A stretch of 64,000 nucleotides of DNA from Piscinibacter gummiphilus (GTDB lineage: Bacteria; Pseudomonadota; Gammaproteobacteria; Burkholderiales; Burkholderiaceae_C), in the NCBI RefSeq assembly GCF_032681285.1, contig NZ_CP136336.1, forward strand, positions 2,095,001 to 2,159,000, in the 5' to 3' direction. The translations under genes were made by a program, and so were the position numbers. This document shows, in pieces, positions 10,271 through 19,917 of this stretch (positions are counted from its first letter, which is position 1; each line of letters opens with the position of its first letter). Below the pieces are notes generated by a model that made no database searches, was not told the origin of the DNA, and worked only from the letters and a program-made list of their open reading frames with translations.

Positions 10271-10612
10271 TCAGCGGGCCACGGGCTCGGCCGTGAAGAC
10301 GCTCAGCACCCTCAGCGGCAGCGCGCTGTTGTTGGTGATCTGGAAGTCACAGCCGGGGGGCACGACCAGGGTGCACGGTGCCTGGAAGCGCACCGGCCCG
10401 CCGTCGAGCAGCAACTTGCCCGAGCCCGAGAACGCGAGGCAGGCGAAGCTGCCGCTGTGGCGCTGGAGCGGCGTGTGGGCGCCGGGCGGCAGGGTGTGCA
10501 CCCAGACCTGGAAGTCGTGCACGCCGCAGGGCGGGCCAATGGCGCAGAAGTGCTGCTCGCCCTCGCGGTCGTGGGCGAGGCGCATCAGGTGTTGGTGGTG
10601 GAAGACATGCAT
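10271..10612 (-). CDS. Small cupin-domain protein
   Basis: The predicted 113-residue protein is a single double-stranded beta-helix (cupin). Evidence is the spacing of LPPGAHTPLQRHSGSF (motif 1 with histidines near residues 38-45) and the later PPGCDFQITN (motif 2). The frame stays open to 10843. I chose the ATG at 10612 because it starts at the fold and leaves room for a divergent promoter; an ATG at 10708 would overlap the regulator's start on the other strand. It could be a sugar- or ligand-sensing or a metal-binding cupin; the function is unknown. It is divergent from the large LuxR regulator, which may control it. Confidence 0.65.
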   Translation of the reverse strand: MHVFHHQHLMRLAHDREGEQHFCAIGPPCGVHDFQVWVHTLPPGAHTPLQRHSGSFACLAFSGSGKLLLDGGPVRFQAPCTLVVPPGCDFQITNNSALPLRVLSVFTAEPVAR

Positions 10613-10693
10613 GCCCGGCAGTCTGCGCAGCGGACCCGGCCACGGCATCGCCCAGAAGAGCCATTGGTCACTGGCCGCGCGCGGCGCTTTGGG

Positions 10694-10699
10694 CAGAAT
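10694..10699 (+). promoter_or_regulatory. Candidate -10 element of the LuxR/MalT-like gene
   Basis: CAGAAT lies 7 bases before the ATG at 10707. A start at the usual distance would fall at or next to the first base of the coding region, so the message would be leaderless or nearly so. No Shine-Dalgarno sequence is present, which agrees. The -35 is not clear. Confidence 0.45.
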
Positions 10700-10706
10700 T
10701 GCGCGC

Positions 10707-13367
10707 ATGCCTGCCCCCGCCGCCGTTCCGGCGCCGTCGTTCGCCCTTGCCAAGATCCAGCCGCCGCGGCCTCGGGCGGGGCTCGTGGCCCGCCCGCAGC
10801 TGGAAGAGGCGCTCGGCCGGGCTTTGATGGAGCAGCGGCTCACGCTGCTGGTGGCGCCGGCCGGCTACGGCAAGACATCGGCGCTCGGGCGCCAGATCCG
10901 CCTGCTGCCCGAGGGCCACGAGGGGCTGGCGCTGGCCTGGGTGTCGGTCGACGAAGACGACCAGCTGCCGCGTTTCCTCGCCTGTCTGGCCACCGCGCTG
11001 GAGCCTTATGACCTGCCATGGCGTGTGTCGCCCGAAGCGCTGGCCTTGCTGGCGCAGGCCGAACACGGCTTGCGTGACGTGGCCACCGAGCTCGCCAACG
11101 CCCTCGCCGGCACCGAGGTGTGGCGAGGGCTCATCGTGCTCGACGACGCCCATCGGCTGAACGACCCACGCATCTTCGAGCTGCTGCAGGCGCTGATCGA
11201 GCGGCTGCCGCCGCGCTGGGGCCTGGTCGTGGCGAGCCGGGTGGAGCCGGTGCTTTCGCTCGCGCGCCTGCGGGCCCAGGGCGAGTTGGCCGAGTTCCGC
11301 CAGTTCGACCTGCGCTTCAACGAAGCGGAGGTGAGCGCCTTGCTCGACCTCAACGCCGGCAGCGCGTGCACCAGCCCGCGTGAGCTGCTGGAGCGCACCG
11401 ATGGCTGGGCCGCTGGACTTCGCCTGAGCCTGGCCACGCGGCCGGGCGCGGCGCGCGCGAGCGTGCCCACGCAGCGCCATCTGTTCGACTACTTGGCAAC
11501 CGAGGTGCTCGACGAGCTGCCCGCCGAGCTGCGCGAGTTCCTGCTGCGCTGCTCGGTGCTGCCCGAGCTGACGGTGGTGCGCTGCGGCCATGTGGCCGAG
11601 ACGCCGCATGCGGCACGGCTGCTCGAAGACATCGAGCGCCGCGGCCTCTTCGCCAGCGTGATGGAGGCCGATGAGTTCACGCTGCGCCTGCACGACCTTT
11701 TCCGCGATTTCCTGGAAGACCGGCTGCAGCGCGACTTCCCCGACGAACTGCCGCGCCTTCTGCGCCGCGCGGCCGAGCACGAGCCCGACCTGTCGCGCGC
11801 CGTGGGCTACCTGGCCCGCGCCGGGGCGTGGGACGAGGCCACGGCCGTGCTCGCCCGGCGCGCGCAGGAGCAGCTGGGCATCGGCGCCGGTGCGACGCTG
11901 GAACAGCTGCTGACGCTCTTCCCGGAAGACGAACTCGCGCGCCGGCCCGACCTGCAGCTGGTGAAGGGCCTGGCCGCCTGGCCGCACTTCGACTGGTCGA
12001 CGCTGCTCGTCGCCATGCAGCAGGCCGCAGAGGGCTTCGCCCGCATGGGCCGCCAGCGCGACGCCGTGCTCACGCGGGCCAACGTCTGCTCAGGCCTGTG
12101 GCACGCCGGCCGCCTGGCCGAATCGACCCGCGAACTCACGGCGCTGCGCGCGATGCCGCTCGACGATGCGGCGCGCGCCTTCGTCTACTACAGCAGTGCA
12201 TGGGATGAATTCGTGGCCGCGCGCACCGAGAAGGTCGCCCCCATGTTCGCCGAGATGCTGGCCTCGCTGGAGCGTGTGCCGGTGCCGATGCTGTGGATGC
12301 AGTTCCCGGCGCACTGCGTCTTCGTCGGCCTGCCGGGCATGCAGCCGCTGCTCGACCGCTTTGCCCACAGCGCGGTGCGTGTGTGCGGCGATGCGCCCAC
12401 GCAGCTGCGTGCGGGCGTGGCCAACATCCGCGCCTGGCTGGCGCTCGGGGCGGCCCAGCTCGACGAGGCGGGGCAGTGGCTGCAGCGCTGCGAGGAAGAC
12501 TGCCACTGGCTCGGCATGCCGCGCATCCTCGCGACCGAGCTGCGCCTGGCGCGCACGCTGTGGCTCGCGCTGCGCGGCGAGCGCGAGGCCTGCCACGCGG
12601 TGGGGCGCGAGATGGTCGACGACCTGCGCCTGCACAGCCCCTTGAGCCACCGGCAGGTGCATGAGTCGGAGGTGCTCTTCGTGCACCTGCGCGCGTGCTG
12701 GATCCTGCGCGACGACGAGGCGCTGCGCCGTGTGGATGCCGAATTGCAGCGCGCCGGCAACGCCTACGAATGGCCGGGGGCGCCGGCCAACCGCTCGTTC
12801 GGCCGGGCGCTGGTCGCGCTGGCCGACGGCCGGCTCGACGAGGCTCGTCCGCTGCTGCAGCCGCTGGCCGACGACGTGAACCGTTCGCTCTTCTACCCGG
12901 CCACGCAGGCCCGGGTGATGCTGGCCGACATCCATGTACAGCAAGGTCGCCTCGACCTCGCGGCCATCACGCTGCAAGACTGGTTCGACGAAGTGCGCGA
13001 CCGGCGCGAGATCGGCGGGGCCCTGTTTGCCGGCCCGCAGGTGCTGGCGCGGCTGCAATCGGCACCGTGGGGCTCGCGCCTGCCAGCGGCCGACCAGGCC
13101 TTGCTGGTGCACCTGTCGTCGGTGCTGGGCCTGCAGGCCCCGGTGGTGGCCACGCCGAGTGCGCGACCCGCGGGCGCGTCGGGCCTGAGCGAGCGCGAGA
13201 CCGAGGTGCTCGCGCGCATCGCCGCCGGCGACAGCAACAAGCTCATCGCCCGTGCCTTCGACCTCAGCCCGCACACCGTGAAGCGGCACGTGGCCAACAT
13301 CCTCGGCAAGCTGGGCGTCGACACGCGCGGCCAGGCGGCGGCGCGCTGGCGCGAGTTGAACGCTTAG
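10707..13367 (+). CDS. MalT-type LuxR family ATP-dependent transcriptional regulator
   Basis: This 886-residue protein has the architecture of large STAND-class LuxR activators (MalT, AlkS). An N-terminal P-loop NTPase carries Walker [10 protein letters not shown] near residue 50 and a Walker B-like LIVLDDAH near 145. A long helical repeat (TPR-like) sensor region spans about 330-810. A C-terminal LuxR helix-turn-helix begins at [16 protein letters not shown] near residue 828 and includes the recognition part [19 protein letters not shown]. Members bind DNA after ATP and inducer binding. The start at 10707 puts the NTPase at the expected distance. It is divergent from a cupin gene and ends in a 4-base tail overlap with suhB. 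The inducer is unknown. Confidence 0.85.
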   Translation: MPAPAAVPAPSFALAKIQPPRPRAGLVARPQLEEALGRALMEQRLTLLVAPAGYGKTSALGRQIRLLPEGHEGLALAWVSVDEDDQLPRFLACLATALEPYDLPWRVSPEALALLAQAEHGLRDVATELANALAGTEVWRGLIVLDDAHRLNDPRIFELLQALIERLPPRWGLVVASRVEPVLSLARLRAQGELAEFRQFDLRFNEAEVSALLDLNAGSACTSPRELLERTDGWAAGLRLSLATRPGAARASVPTQRHLFDYLATEVLDELPAELREFLLRCSVLPELTVVRCGHVAETPHAARLLEDIERRGLFASVMEADEFTLRLHDLFRDFLEDRLQRDFPDELPRLLRRAAEHEPDLSRAVGYLARAGAWDEATAVLARRAQEQLGIGAGATLEQLLTLFPEDELARRPDLQLVKGLAAWPHFDWSTLLVAMQQAAEGFARMGRQRDAVLTRANVCSGLWHAGRLAESTRELTALRAMPLDDAARAFVYYSSAWDEFVAARTEKVAPMFAEMLASLERVPVPMLWMQFPAHCVFVGLPGMQPLLDRFAHSAVRVCGDAPTQLRAGVANIRAWLALGAAQLDEAGQWLQRCEEDCHWLGMPRILATELRLARTLWLALRGEREACHAVGREMVDDLRLHSPLSHRQVHESEVLFVHLRACWILRDDEALRRVDAELQRAGNAYEWPGAPANRSFGRALVALADGRLDEARPLLQPLADDVNRSLFYPATQARVMLADIHVQQGRLDLAAITLQDWFDEVRDRREIGGALFAGPQVLARLQSAPWGSRLPAADQALLVHLSSVLGLQAPVVATPSARPAGASGLSERETEVLARIAAGDSNKLIARAFDLSPHTVKRHVANILGKLGVDTRGQAAARWRELNA

Positions 13368-14323
13368 GACTTGTCGAGATCGGCCTTGCGGATGCGCACG
13401 GCCACCTTCTTCTTCGGCGCTTCGGCAGGAGCGGCAGCGGCCGTGGCGCTGGCGATGAAGACGTCTTCCGCCGTCGGGGCGGCTTCGCCCGGGGTGCCGG
13501 CGGCCGGCGCGTCCTTGATGATGCGGGTGAAGGGCGCGAGGATGTTCACCATCTGCGCATAGATCTTCGGGTTGCCGGCCACCACCTCGCGCTGGTACAT
13601 GAAGTCGGCCTCGCCCGTGAAGTTGCCGATCAGGCCGCCTGCCTCGGTGATGATGAGCGAGGCGGCAGCGATGTCCCAGGGGTTCAGGCCGGTCTCGAAG
13701 AAGGCGTCGTAGTGGCCGGCGGCCACGTAGCAGAGGTCGAGCGCGGCAGCGCCCGGGCGGCGCACGCCGGCGCATGAGGTCATCACCTCGGCAAACATCT
13801 TCAGGTAGCGCTGGAAGTTGTCGCCCTTGCGGAACGGGAAGCCGGTGCCGACGAGCGAGTCGCTCAGGCGCGTGCGCTTGGAGACCCGCAGGCGCTTGTC
13901 GTTCATGAACGCGCCGCGGCCCTTGGAGGCGTAGAAGAGGTCGTTGCGCGTCGGGTCGTAGACCACGGCCTGCTGGATCTGGTCGCGGAAGGCCAGCGCG
14001 ATCGAGACGGCGTAGAACGGCAGGCCGTGGATGAAGTTGGTGGTGCCGTCAAGCGGGTCGATGATCCAGACGTATTCGCTGTTCTTCGCGCCATGGGTGC
14101 GGCCCGACTCCTCCGCCAGGATGCCGTGGCCGGGGTAGGCGCCGAGCAGGGTCTCGATGATCGCTTCCTCGCAGCGATGGTCCACCTCGGTCACGAAGTC
14201 GTTGGCCGACTTGGTGGTCACCTTGAGGATGTCCAGGTCGAGCGAAGCACGGTTGATGATGGTCCCCGCGGTACGGGCCGCCTTGATGGCGACGTTGAGC
14301 ATGGGGTGAAGCGCTTGCGACAT
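13364..14323 (-). CDS. suhB: Inositol-1-monophosphatase family protein (SuhB)
   Basis: SuhB hydrolyses inositol monophosphate and, in E. coli, also joins the rRNA antitermination complex. The metal-binding motifs are intact: EESG near residue 70, [15 protein letters not shown] near 87, and [19 protein letters not shown] near 215. At 319 residues it is about 50 longer than E. coli SuhB. The extra part is a C-terminal tail from about residue 270, rich in Ala/Pro then Lys/Arg ([15 protein letters not shown]). The ribosome site AGGACG precedes the ATG at 14323. It is divergent from trmJ, a common betaproteobacterial pairing. Its stop overlaps the stop of the LuxR gene by 4 bases. Confidence 0.9.
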   Translation of the reverse strand: MSQALHPMLNVAIKAARTAGTIINRASLDLDILKVTTKSANDFVTEVDHRCEEAIIETLLGAYPGHGILAEESGRTHGAKNSEYVWIIDPLDGTTNFIHGLPFYAVSIALAFRDQIQQAVVYDPTRNDLFYASKGRGAFMNDKRLRVSKRTRLSDSLVGTGFPFRKGDNFQRYLKMFAEVMTSCAGVRRPGAAALDLCYVAAGHYDAFFETGLNPWDIAAASLIITEAGGLIGNFTGEADFMYQREVVAGNPKIYAQMVNILAPFTRIIKDAPAAGTPGEAAPTAEDVFIASATAAAAPAEAPKKKVAVRIRKADLDKS

Positions 14324-14436
14324 GGGGCGTCCTGCAAAGGAAAAGGAAAGAGGCGGATGGCGGTGAGGAAAGAGCGGGGTGCCTGCGAATCTCGTGAAGA
14401 GAGCGGCACGGATAATCGAATTTTAAGCGCGAGCCC

Positions 14437-15156
14437 ATGAACGACACACGTTTCGTCCTCATCAACACCAGCCATCCGGGCAATGTGGGCGCGGCGGCAC
14501 GGGCGATGAAGGTGATGGGCTTCAGCGATCTGGTGCTCGTGGCGCCGCGATTTGCCGACGTGCTGGTGCAGGAAGAGACGGTCGCGATGGCCAGCGGCGC
14601 GGCCGACATCCTGGTGCGCGCACGCGTGGTGGGCACGCTGACCGAGGCCCTCGACGGCGTGACGTATGCCTGCGCCACGGCCATGACGCCACGCGACTTC
14701 GGCCCGCCGACCCACGCGCCCCGTGAACTCTTCACGCAGCTTGCCAAGACCGACCACCGCGTGGCCTTCGTCTTCGGCTCCGAGCGTTATGGCATGGGCA
14801 ACGACGATGTGTACCGCTGCCATGCGTGCCTGAGCATCCCCACCCACCCCGACTACGGCTCGCTCAACCTCGCGCAGGCGGTGCAGCTCATCGCCTACGA
14901 CTGGCGGCAGGCGCTCGGTGGCTTTGACGTCGCCCCGCGCACGCCCACGGCCGTGCCGGCCGCTGCGAGCGATGTGCAAGGCCTCCTCGACCACTGGAAA
15001 CGGGCGCTGACGGACGTGGGCTTTCTCGACCCGGCCGCACCCAAGAAGCTGATGCCGCGCCTGAACCAGCTCTTCAACCGCGCCGAGCTGACCGAGGAAG
15101 AAATCCACATCCTGCGCGGCATCGCCCGCGCGATGCAGGGCGCCCGCAAGCCCTGA
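14437..15156 (+). CDS. trmJ: tRNA (cytidine/uridine-2'-O-)-methyltransferase TrmJ
   Basis: TrmJ methylates the ribose of nucleotide 32 in tRNA anticodon loops using S-adenosylmethionine. The 239-residue protein has the SPOUT-class signature: INTSHPGNVGAAARAMKVMG near residue 9 (motif 1), FVFGSERYGM near 110 (motif 2), and SLNLAQAVQLIAYD near 137 (motif 3, trefoil knot). The C-terminal roughly 75 residues form the helical extension expected of TrmJ. A GATAAT -10-like hexamer at 14411 lies 20 bases upstream of the ATG. It is divergent from suhB and followed by cysE in the same direction. Confidence 0.92.
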   Translation: MNDTRFVLINTSHPGNVGAAARAMKVMGFSDLVLVAPRFADVLVQEETVAMASGAADILVRARVVGTLTEALDGVTYACATAMTPRDFGPPTHAPRELFTQLAKTDHRVAFVFGSERYGMGNDDVYRCHACLSIPTHPDYGSLNLAQAVQLIAYDWRQALGGFDVAPRTPTAVPAAASDVQGLLDHWKRALTDVGFLDPAAPKKLMPRLNQLFNRAELTEEEIHILRGIARAMQGARKP

Positions 15157-15190
15157 CAGCCCGGGCCGAGCAGGCTTGGAAGTCCGTCGC

Positions 15191-15196
15191 TAAACT
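15191..15196 (+). promoter_or_regulatory. Candidate -10 element of cysE
   Basis: TAAACT lies 8 bases before the cysE ATG. No Shine-Dalgarno sequence separates them, so a near-leaderless transcript is suggested. The gene could also be read through from trmJ, 48 bases upstream. Confidence 0.35.
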
Positions 15197-15204
15197 GCCT
15201 CGCC

Positions 15205-15972
15205 ATGTTCCAGCGCCTACGAGAAGACGTCCATTGCATCCTGGAGCGCGACCCGGCCGCGCATTCGGCGTTCACCGTGCTCACCTGTTACCCCGGCCTG
15301 CATGCGCTGGTGATGCACCGCTGGGCGAATGCCTGCTGGGTGCGTGGCTGGAAGTGGGGCGGGCGCTTCATCTCGCAGCTCGCGCGCTGGTTCACCGGCA
15401 TCGAGATCCACCCCGCCGCGAAGATCGGCCGGCGCGTCTTCATCGACCACGGCATGGGCGTGGTGGTGGGCGAGACGGCCGAGATCGGCGACGACTGCAC
15501 CATCTACCAGGGCGTGACCCTCGGTGGCACCTCGCTCACGCGCGGCGCCAAGCGCCACCCGACCTTGGGCAAAGGCGTGATCGTCGGTGCCAATTCGCAG
15601 GTGCTGGGCGGGTTCACCGTGCACGACGGTGCCCGTGTCGGCTCGAATGCCGTCGTGCTGAAGGAAGTGCCGCCCGGGGCCACGGCCGTGGGCAACCCGG
15701 CGCGCATCATCCACAAGGACGTCGACGCCAAGCGCGAGGAGGCCGCCGCCCGCATGGGCTTCTCGGCCTACGGCATCACCGAGAGCGACGACCCGATGTC
15801 GCAGGCAATGAAGGGTCTGATCGACAACGCGGCCGGCAACGCGCACCAGATCGCGCTGCTGTGGGCGGCCATCGAGAAGATCGCGCCGATGCAGAAGGGC
15901 GACTGCGTGCCCAGCGATGCGGCGACGAAGGAAGACTTCGACGCCGACCGCCTGAGCCAGCTCGTCAAGTAG
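15205..15972 (+). CDS. cysE: Serine O-acetyltransferase
   Basis: CysE transfers acetyl from acetyl-CoA to L-serine, the first step of cysteine synthesis, in the cytoplasm. The 255-residue protein has an N-terminal helical part (LREDVHCILERDPAAHS) and a C-terminal left-handed beta helix of hexapeptide repeats. The catalytic region DHGMGVVVGETAEIGDDCTI near residue 77 and GGTS near 110 are intact, and the turn GNPARI near 166 ends the helix. The last roughly 85 residues form a hydrophilic tail, longer than in the short NifP-type enzymes. Its stop overlaps the stop of the convergent GGDEF-EAL gene by 8 bases. Confidence 0.92.
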   Translation: MFQRLREDVHCILERDPAAHSAFTVLTCYPGLHALVMHRWANACWVRGWKWGGRFISQLARWFTGIEIHPAAKIGRRVFIDHGMGVVVGETAEIGDDCTIYQGVTLGGTSLTRGAKRHPTLGKGVIVGANSQVLGGFTVHDGARVGSNAVVLKEVPPGATAVGNPARIIHKDVDAKREEAAARMGFSAYGITESDDPMSQAMKGLIDNAAGNAHQIALLWAAIEKIAPMQKGDCVPSDAATKEDFDADRLSQLVK

Positions 15973-18604
15973 CCTTTTCTTTGCCCAGAAGCGCCGCGAA
16001 CTCGTCGGGCGCCACCGGCTTGCTGAAGTAGTAGCCCTGCATCTCGTCGCAGGCCTGTTCGCGCAGGAAGGTCTGCTGTTCGGCGGTCTCGACCCCTTCG
16101 GCCACAACGGTGAGGCTGAGCGTCTTGCCCATCGCGATGATGGCGCTGGTGATGGCCTTGTCTTCCGAATCGGTGGCGAGGTCGCGGATGAACGAGCGGT
16201 CGACCTTCAGCGTGTCGATCGGGAAGTTCTTCAGCTGGCCGAGCGACGAGTAGCCGGTGCCGAAGTCGTCGATGGCCAGGCGCACGCCGAGCTGCTTGAT
16301 GGCGGTGAGCAGCTTGATGGCACGGTCGACGTTGTGGACGATCATGCCCTCGGTGATCTCGAGCTCCAGCAGTGCCGGGTTCATGCCCGTCTCCGCCAGG
16401 ATGGCGGTCACGTCGGCCAGCAGGTGCTCGTCGGCGAACTGGCGCACCGAGAGGTTCACCGCCATGTTGATCGGCGGTAGCCCTTGCTTCTGCCAGGCCA
16501 CGTTCTGCAGGCAGGCGGTCTTCATGACCCAGCGGCCGATGTGCACGATGAGGCCGGTCTCTTCTGCCACCGGGATGAAGGTGGCCGGCGACACTGCGCC
16601 CAGCTCGGCGTTGTGCCAGCGCAGGAGTGCTTCCACGCCGGTGATGCGCCCGCTCTTGAGGTCGACCTTGGCCTGGTACGCGAGCGAGAACTCCTGGCGC
16701 TCGAGCGCGCGGCGCAGGTTCGATTCGAGGGTCAGGCGCTCCAGCGTCTGCGAGCTGATCTCGCTCGAATAGAACTGGAAGTTGTTCTTGCCTTCTTCCT
16801 TGGCGTGGTACATCGCGCTGTCGGCGTTCTTCATCAGCGCCTGCTCGTCCTGGCCGTCGCCGGGGAAGAGCGAGATGCCGATGCTCGCTGTGACGCGGCA
16901 TTCCTGGCCCATCAGCTCGATCGGCTTGATGGCGGCCGAGAGCAGCTTGCGCGCCACGGCGGCGGCGTGCTCGCGGTCGGGCACCTCCTGCACCAGCACC
17001 ACGAATTCGTCGCCGCCCAGGCGCGCCAACACGTCGCTCGCGCGCACGGCCTGCTTGAAGCGGGCGGTGATCTCCTTGAGCAGCGTGTCGCCGGCCTCGT
17101 GGCCCAGCGTGTCGTTGATGAACTTGAAGCGGTCGAGGTCGATGAACATGACCGCGAAGGTGCGCTTGTAGCGTGCGGCCGTCTTCAGGGCGGCGTTGAG
17201 CAGGCTGCTGAAGAGCAGGCGGTTGGGCAGCCCGGTCAGGCTGTCGTGGCGCGCCATGTGGTGGATGTGCTCTTCGGCCACCTTCTGCTCGGTGATCTCG
17301 CGCGAGATGCCGCGGTAGCCGATGTAGGCGCCCGAGCTGTCGAACATCGGCTCGCCGCTCATGCTGATGTAGTAGGGCGACTTGTTCGGCGCCATGCGCT
17401 GCATGACGATGTCGCGGAACGACTGGCGGTCGGCCAGCAGCGCGCGGAAGTCGTCCCACCCGCCGGGCAGGTGGGCCTGCATGGTGCTTTCCCAGATGGC
17501 TCGGCCGATCAAGGGGTTGCGGCTCTCGCGCAGCCCGGTCTCGCGGCTTTCGAGCCGGGTGAAGCGGGTCTCGGGGTCGGTCTCCCAGTACCAGTCGGAG
17601 GACAGGTTCGTCATTGCGCGGAAGCGTGCCTCGCTCTCTCGCAGGGCCTGGTCCATGCGGCGGCGTTCGGTCACGTCGCGCAGGATGCCGCGGAAGCCCA
17701 CCGGCTTGCCGTCTTCGTCTTTGACCAGCAGCACCGAGCCCTCGACCTGGATCGTGCTCCCGTCTCGGTGGATGTACTCCCACAGCTGCGAGCGTTTCGA
17801 CTGGCCGGTGCGGAAGACCTCGTTGAAGGCCTTGAACACCACCTGCGTCATCTCGGGCGTCTGCCGGCTGCGGTAGTCGCGCTCGGCCACGTGATGGTGG
17901 TCGTAGCCCAGCATGCGGGCATAGGCGCTGTTGAGGTAGATCGGGTGGCCCTTCAGGTCGACCTCGTAGTAGGCGTCGTCGAGGCTTTCGAGGATGTTGC
18001 GGAACTTGTCTTCGCTGCGGCGCAGTGCCGCTTCGGCATGCTGGCGTTCGGCTTCGCGCTCGAAGTTGTCGAGGGCGAAGACGATGTTGCGCGCCATGCG
18101 TTCGAGCAGCGCCACGATGCTGTCGCCGAAGGCATCGATCTCGCGCGCATAGAAGAGCATCACGCCATAGGCCTTGCCGCCGCGCACGATGGGGATGGCC
18201 GCCCCCGACGCCACGCCCGCCCGGCCGGCCTGGGCGTGCCAGGGCGCGGTGCGCGGGTCCTGCATGAACTGGTTGCTGATGGCGGGCTTGATGCCCCGGT
18301 AGGCTTCGCCGACCAGCCCGCGGCCCTCGGCCGTGGTCTCGTCGACCGAGATGCGTGACTCGCGCAGCTGCGAGGCGGCGATACCCGACGCCGCTTCGAC
18401 GCGCAGCCAGGCGGTGTCGGCATCGGGCGTGGTGACCGCTGCGGTGAGGAACTGATGCCCGTCGACCGCGGCATCGCACACGCGCTGGAAGAGCTCGGTC
18501 GGTGTCTTGGCGTACAGCAGCGCCTCGTTGGTGGCGCTGAGCACGGAATACATGGCGACCATGTGCCGTTCGCCGCTGCTGTCGCGGGCGGGCTGTGCGC
18601 TCAT
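15965..18604 (-). CDS. GAF-PAS-PAS-GGDEF-EAL cyclic-di-GMP signalling protein
   Basis: This 879-residue protein probably makes and/or breaks cyclic-di-GMP in response to a cytoplasmic signal. Domains in order are a GAF domain (about 15-175), two PAS domains (about 190-310 and 320-445, the second preceded by the PAC-like VGFRGILRDVTERRR), GGDEF (about 450-610) and EAL (about 625-875). The cyclase motif RLGGDEFVVL near residue 526 is intact. The phosphodiesterase motif GVEALLRW near 655 and DDFGTGYSSLGQL near 780 also look intact, so both activities are possible. No transmembrane segment is seen. The net direction of c-di-GMP turnover cannot be told from sequence. Confidence 0.92.
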   Translation of the reverse strand: MSAQPARDSSGERHMVAMYSVLSATNEALLYAKTPTELFQRVCDAAVDGHQFLTAAVTTPDADTAWLRVEAASGIAASQLRESRISVDETTAEGRGLVGEAYRGIKPAISNQFMQDPRTAPWHAQAGRAGVASGAAIPIVRGGKAYGVMLFYAREIDAFGDSIVALLERMARNIVFALDNFEREAERQHAEAALRRSEDKFRNILESLDDAYYEVDLKGHPIYLNSAYARMLGYDHHHVAERDYRSRQTPEMTQVVFKAFNEVFRTGQSKRSQLWEYIHRDGSTIQVEGSVLLVKDEDGKPVGFRGILRDVTERRRMDQALRESEARFRAMTNLSSDWYWETDPETRFTRLESRETGLRESRNPLIGRAIWESTMQAHLPGGWDDFRALLADRQSFRDIVMQRMAPNKSPYYISMSGEPMFDSSGAYIGYRGISREITEQKVAEEHIHHMARHDSLTGLPNRLLFSSLLNAALKTAARYKRTFAVMFIDLDRFKFINDTLGHEAGDTLLKEITARFKQAVRASDVLARLGGDEFVVLVQEVPDREHAAAVARKLLSAAIKPIELMGQECRVTASIGISLFPGDGQDEQALMKNADSAMYHAKEEGKNNFQFYSSEISSQTLERLTLESNLRRALERQEFSLAYQAKVDLKSGRITGVEALLRWHNAELGAVSPATFIPVAEETGLIVHIGRWVMKTACLQNVAWQKQGLPPINMAVNLSVRQFADEHLLADVTAILAETGMNPALLELEITEGMIVHNVDRAIKLLTAIKQLGVRLAIDDFGTGYSSLGQLKNFPIDTLKVDRSFIRDLATDSEDKAITSAIIAMGKTLSLTVVAEGVETAEQQTFLREQACDEMQGYYFSKPVAPDEFAALLGKEKAT

Positions 18605-18661
18605 GCTGTCTCCTGTTGGTCTGTCGTCTCTGGGGTGGCCTGTGTGCAGGCTCTGGTTCCC

Positions 18662-19264
18662 TCAGCCACGCGGCGGAGGCCGCTGCGCAGATTTGGGTCT
18701 GAAGGCTTTGCAGACGGCGTCGTCTGTCTCGAGGTAGGGGCCGCCGATGAGGTCGATGCAATACGGCACTGCGGCGAAGATGCCGTGCACTGGAGGCTGA
18801 GCAAGCGGCAGTCCTTCCAGTGTCTCGGCGATCGATTTGGGCTGGCCGGGCAGGTTGATGATGAGCGACTGGCCGCGGATCACGGCCACCTGGCGCGACA
18901 GGATGGCGGTCGGCACGAAGCGCAGGCTGATCTGGCGCATCTGCTCGCCGAAGCCGGGCATCTCCTTGTGGGCGACGGCGAGGGTGGCTTCGGGCGTCAC
19001 GTCGCGCGGCGAGGGGCCGGTGCCGCCGGTGGTGAGCACGAGGTCGCACTTTGCACTGTCGACGAGGTCGATGAGCGTGGCGCTGATGGTGGCCTGCTCA
19101 TCGGGGATGAGGCGGGTTTCCCATTCGACCGGGTTGCGCAGCGCGCGGGTCAGCCAGTCCTTGAGCGCCGGGATGCCCTTGTCTTCATAGACGCCGGTGG
19201 AAGCGCGGTCGCTGATCGACACCACGCCGATGCGCACTCTGTCGAACGGCGCTGCCTCAGTCAT
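18662..19264 (-). CDS. mog: Molybdopterin adenylyltransferase (MogA-like)
   Basis: MogA-type enzymes adenylate molybdopterin before molybdate insertion, in the cytoplasm. The 200-residue product begins with the conserved strand RIGVVSISDRASTGVYEDKG and carries the MoCF signature TTGGTGPSPRDVTPEA near residue 72. INLPGQPKSIAETLEGL near 135 is the product-side motif. The start at 19264 lies inside the 8-base overlap with darP upstream and fits the family length. Molybdenum cofactor would serve the molybdenum-dependent nitrate reductase NasA encoded in this window, although the two are not linked in an operon. Confidence 0.9.
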   Translation of the reverse strand: MTEAAPFDRVRIGVVSISDRASTGVYEDKGIPALKDWLTRALRNPVEWETRLIPDEQATISATLIDLVDSAKCDLVLTTGGTGPSPRDVTPEATLAVAHKEMPGFGEQMRQISLRFVPTAILSRQVAVIRGQSLIINLPGQPKSIAETLEGLPLAQPPVHGIFAAVPYCIDLIGGPYLETDDAVCKAFRPKSAQRPPPRG

Positions 19265-19817
19265 GGCCGACGGAATGTTCCTTGATGAACTGGAAGAGCT
19301 CGCGGTACGCGCGGCCGTTGCGCTGCTCGGGCGTGGCGGCGGCGTCCTTGCGGGCCGCGCGGATGAGGCTGCGCAGCTGCTGGAGGTCGCTGCCGGCATG
19401 CTCGACCATCCAGCGGGTGAGGGCGTCGTCGCTTGCGAGCAGCTCGACGCGCCAGCGTTCGGCTTCGTGCAGGGCCAGCGCATCCTTCGCGCGGCCGAGC
19501 TTCATGGCGGCCACCGCTTCGCGGATCGGCTCCACGTCGTTCTTGCGCATCAGCTTGCCGATGTACTGCATCTGGCGGCGCTTGCCTTCAAAGGACTTGG
19601 TGCGCTTGTACTCGGCCACCGCATCGCGCAGCGACTCGGAAATGGGCAGGTCGACGACGCGGTCATCGGGCAGGCCGACGAGCGCCTCGCCCAGGTCCTG
19701 CAGCTCGTGCATCTCCTTCTTGAGCTGGGTCTTGCTGGGGCGATCGAACTCGGGGGCGCCGTTGTCGTCGGCATGTCCGTCGTCGGCGGAGGGGGAGCGC
19801 ATGTGGGGCTGAACCAT
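19257..19817 (-). CDS. darP: Ribosome-associated protein DarP (YjgA/DUF615)
   Basis: DarP binds late 50S ribosomal precursors and helps large-subunit maturation in E. coli. The 186-residue, strongly helical and charged protein has the family features: PSKTQLKKEMHELQDLGEAL near residue 27, LPISESLRDAV near 57, and EGKRRQMQYIGKLMR near 78. It is divergent from pmbA with about 100 bases between starts; the same pairing occurs widely in Beta- and Gammaproteobacteria. The following mog gene overlaps its end by 8 bases, so both are probably on one transcript. Confidence 0.9.
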   Translation of the reverse strand: MVQPHMRSPSADDGHADDNGAPEFDRPSKTQLKKEMHELQDLGEALVGLPDDRVVDLPISESLRDAVAEYKRTKSFEGKRRQMQYIGKLMRKNDVEPIREAVAAMKLGRAKDALALHEAERWRVELLASDDALTRWMVEHAGSDLQQLRSLIRAARKDAAATPEQRNGRAYRELFQFIKEHSVGHD

Positions 19818-19917
19818 AGGTCGTGGGTATGATAGCCGCGGCCTTTTTGCAGGGCGCCTCGTGTGGGCCCTTTGCTGTGCACGTCACCGTGCATCCCGTC
19901 ACCAAACGCCGCTGCGC

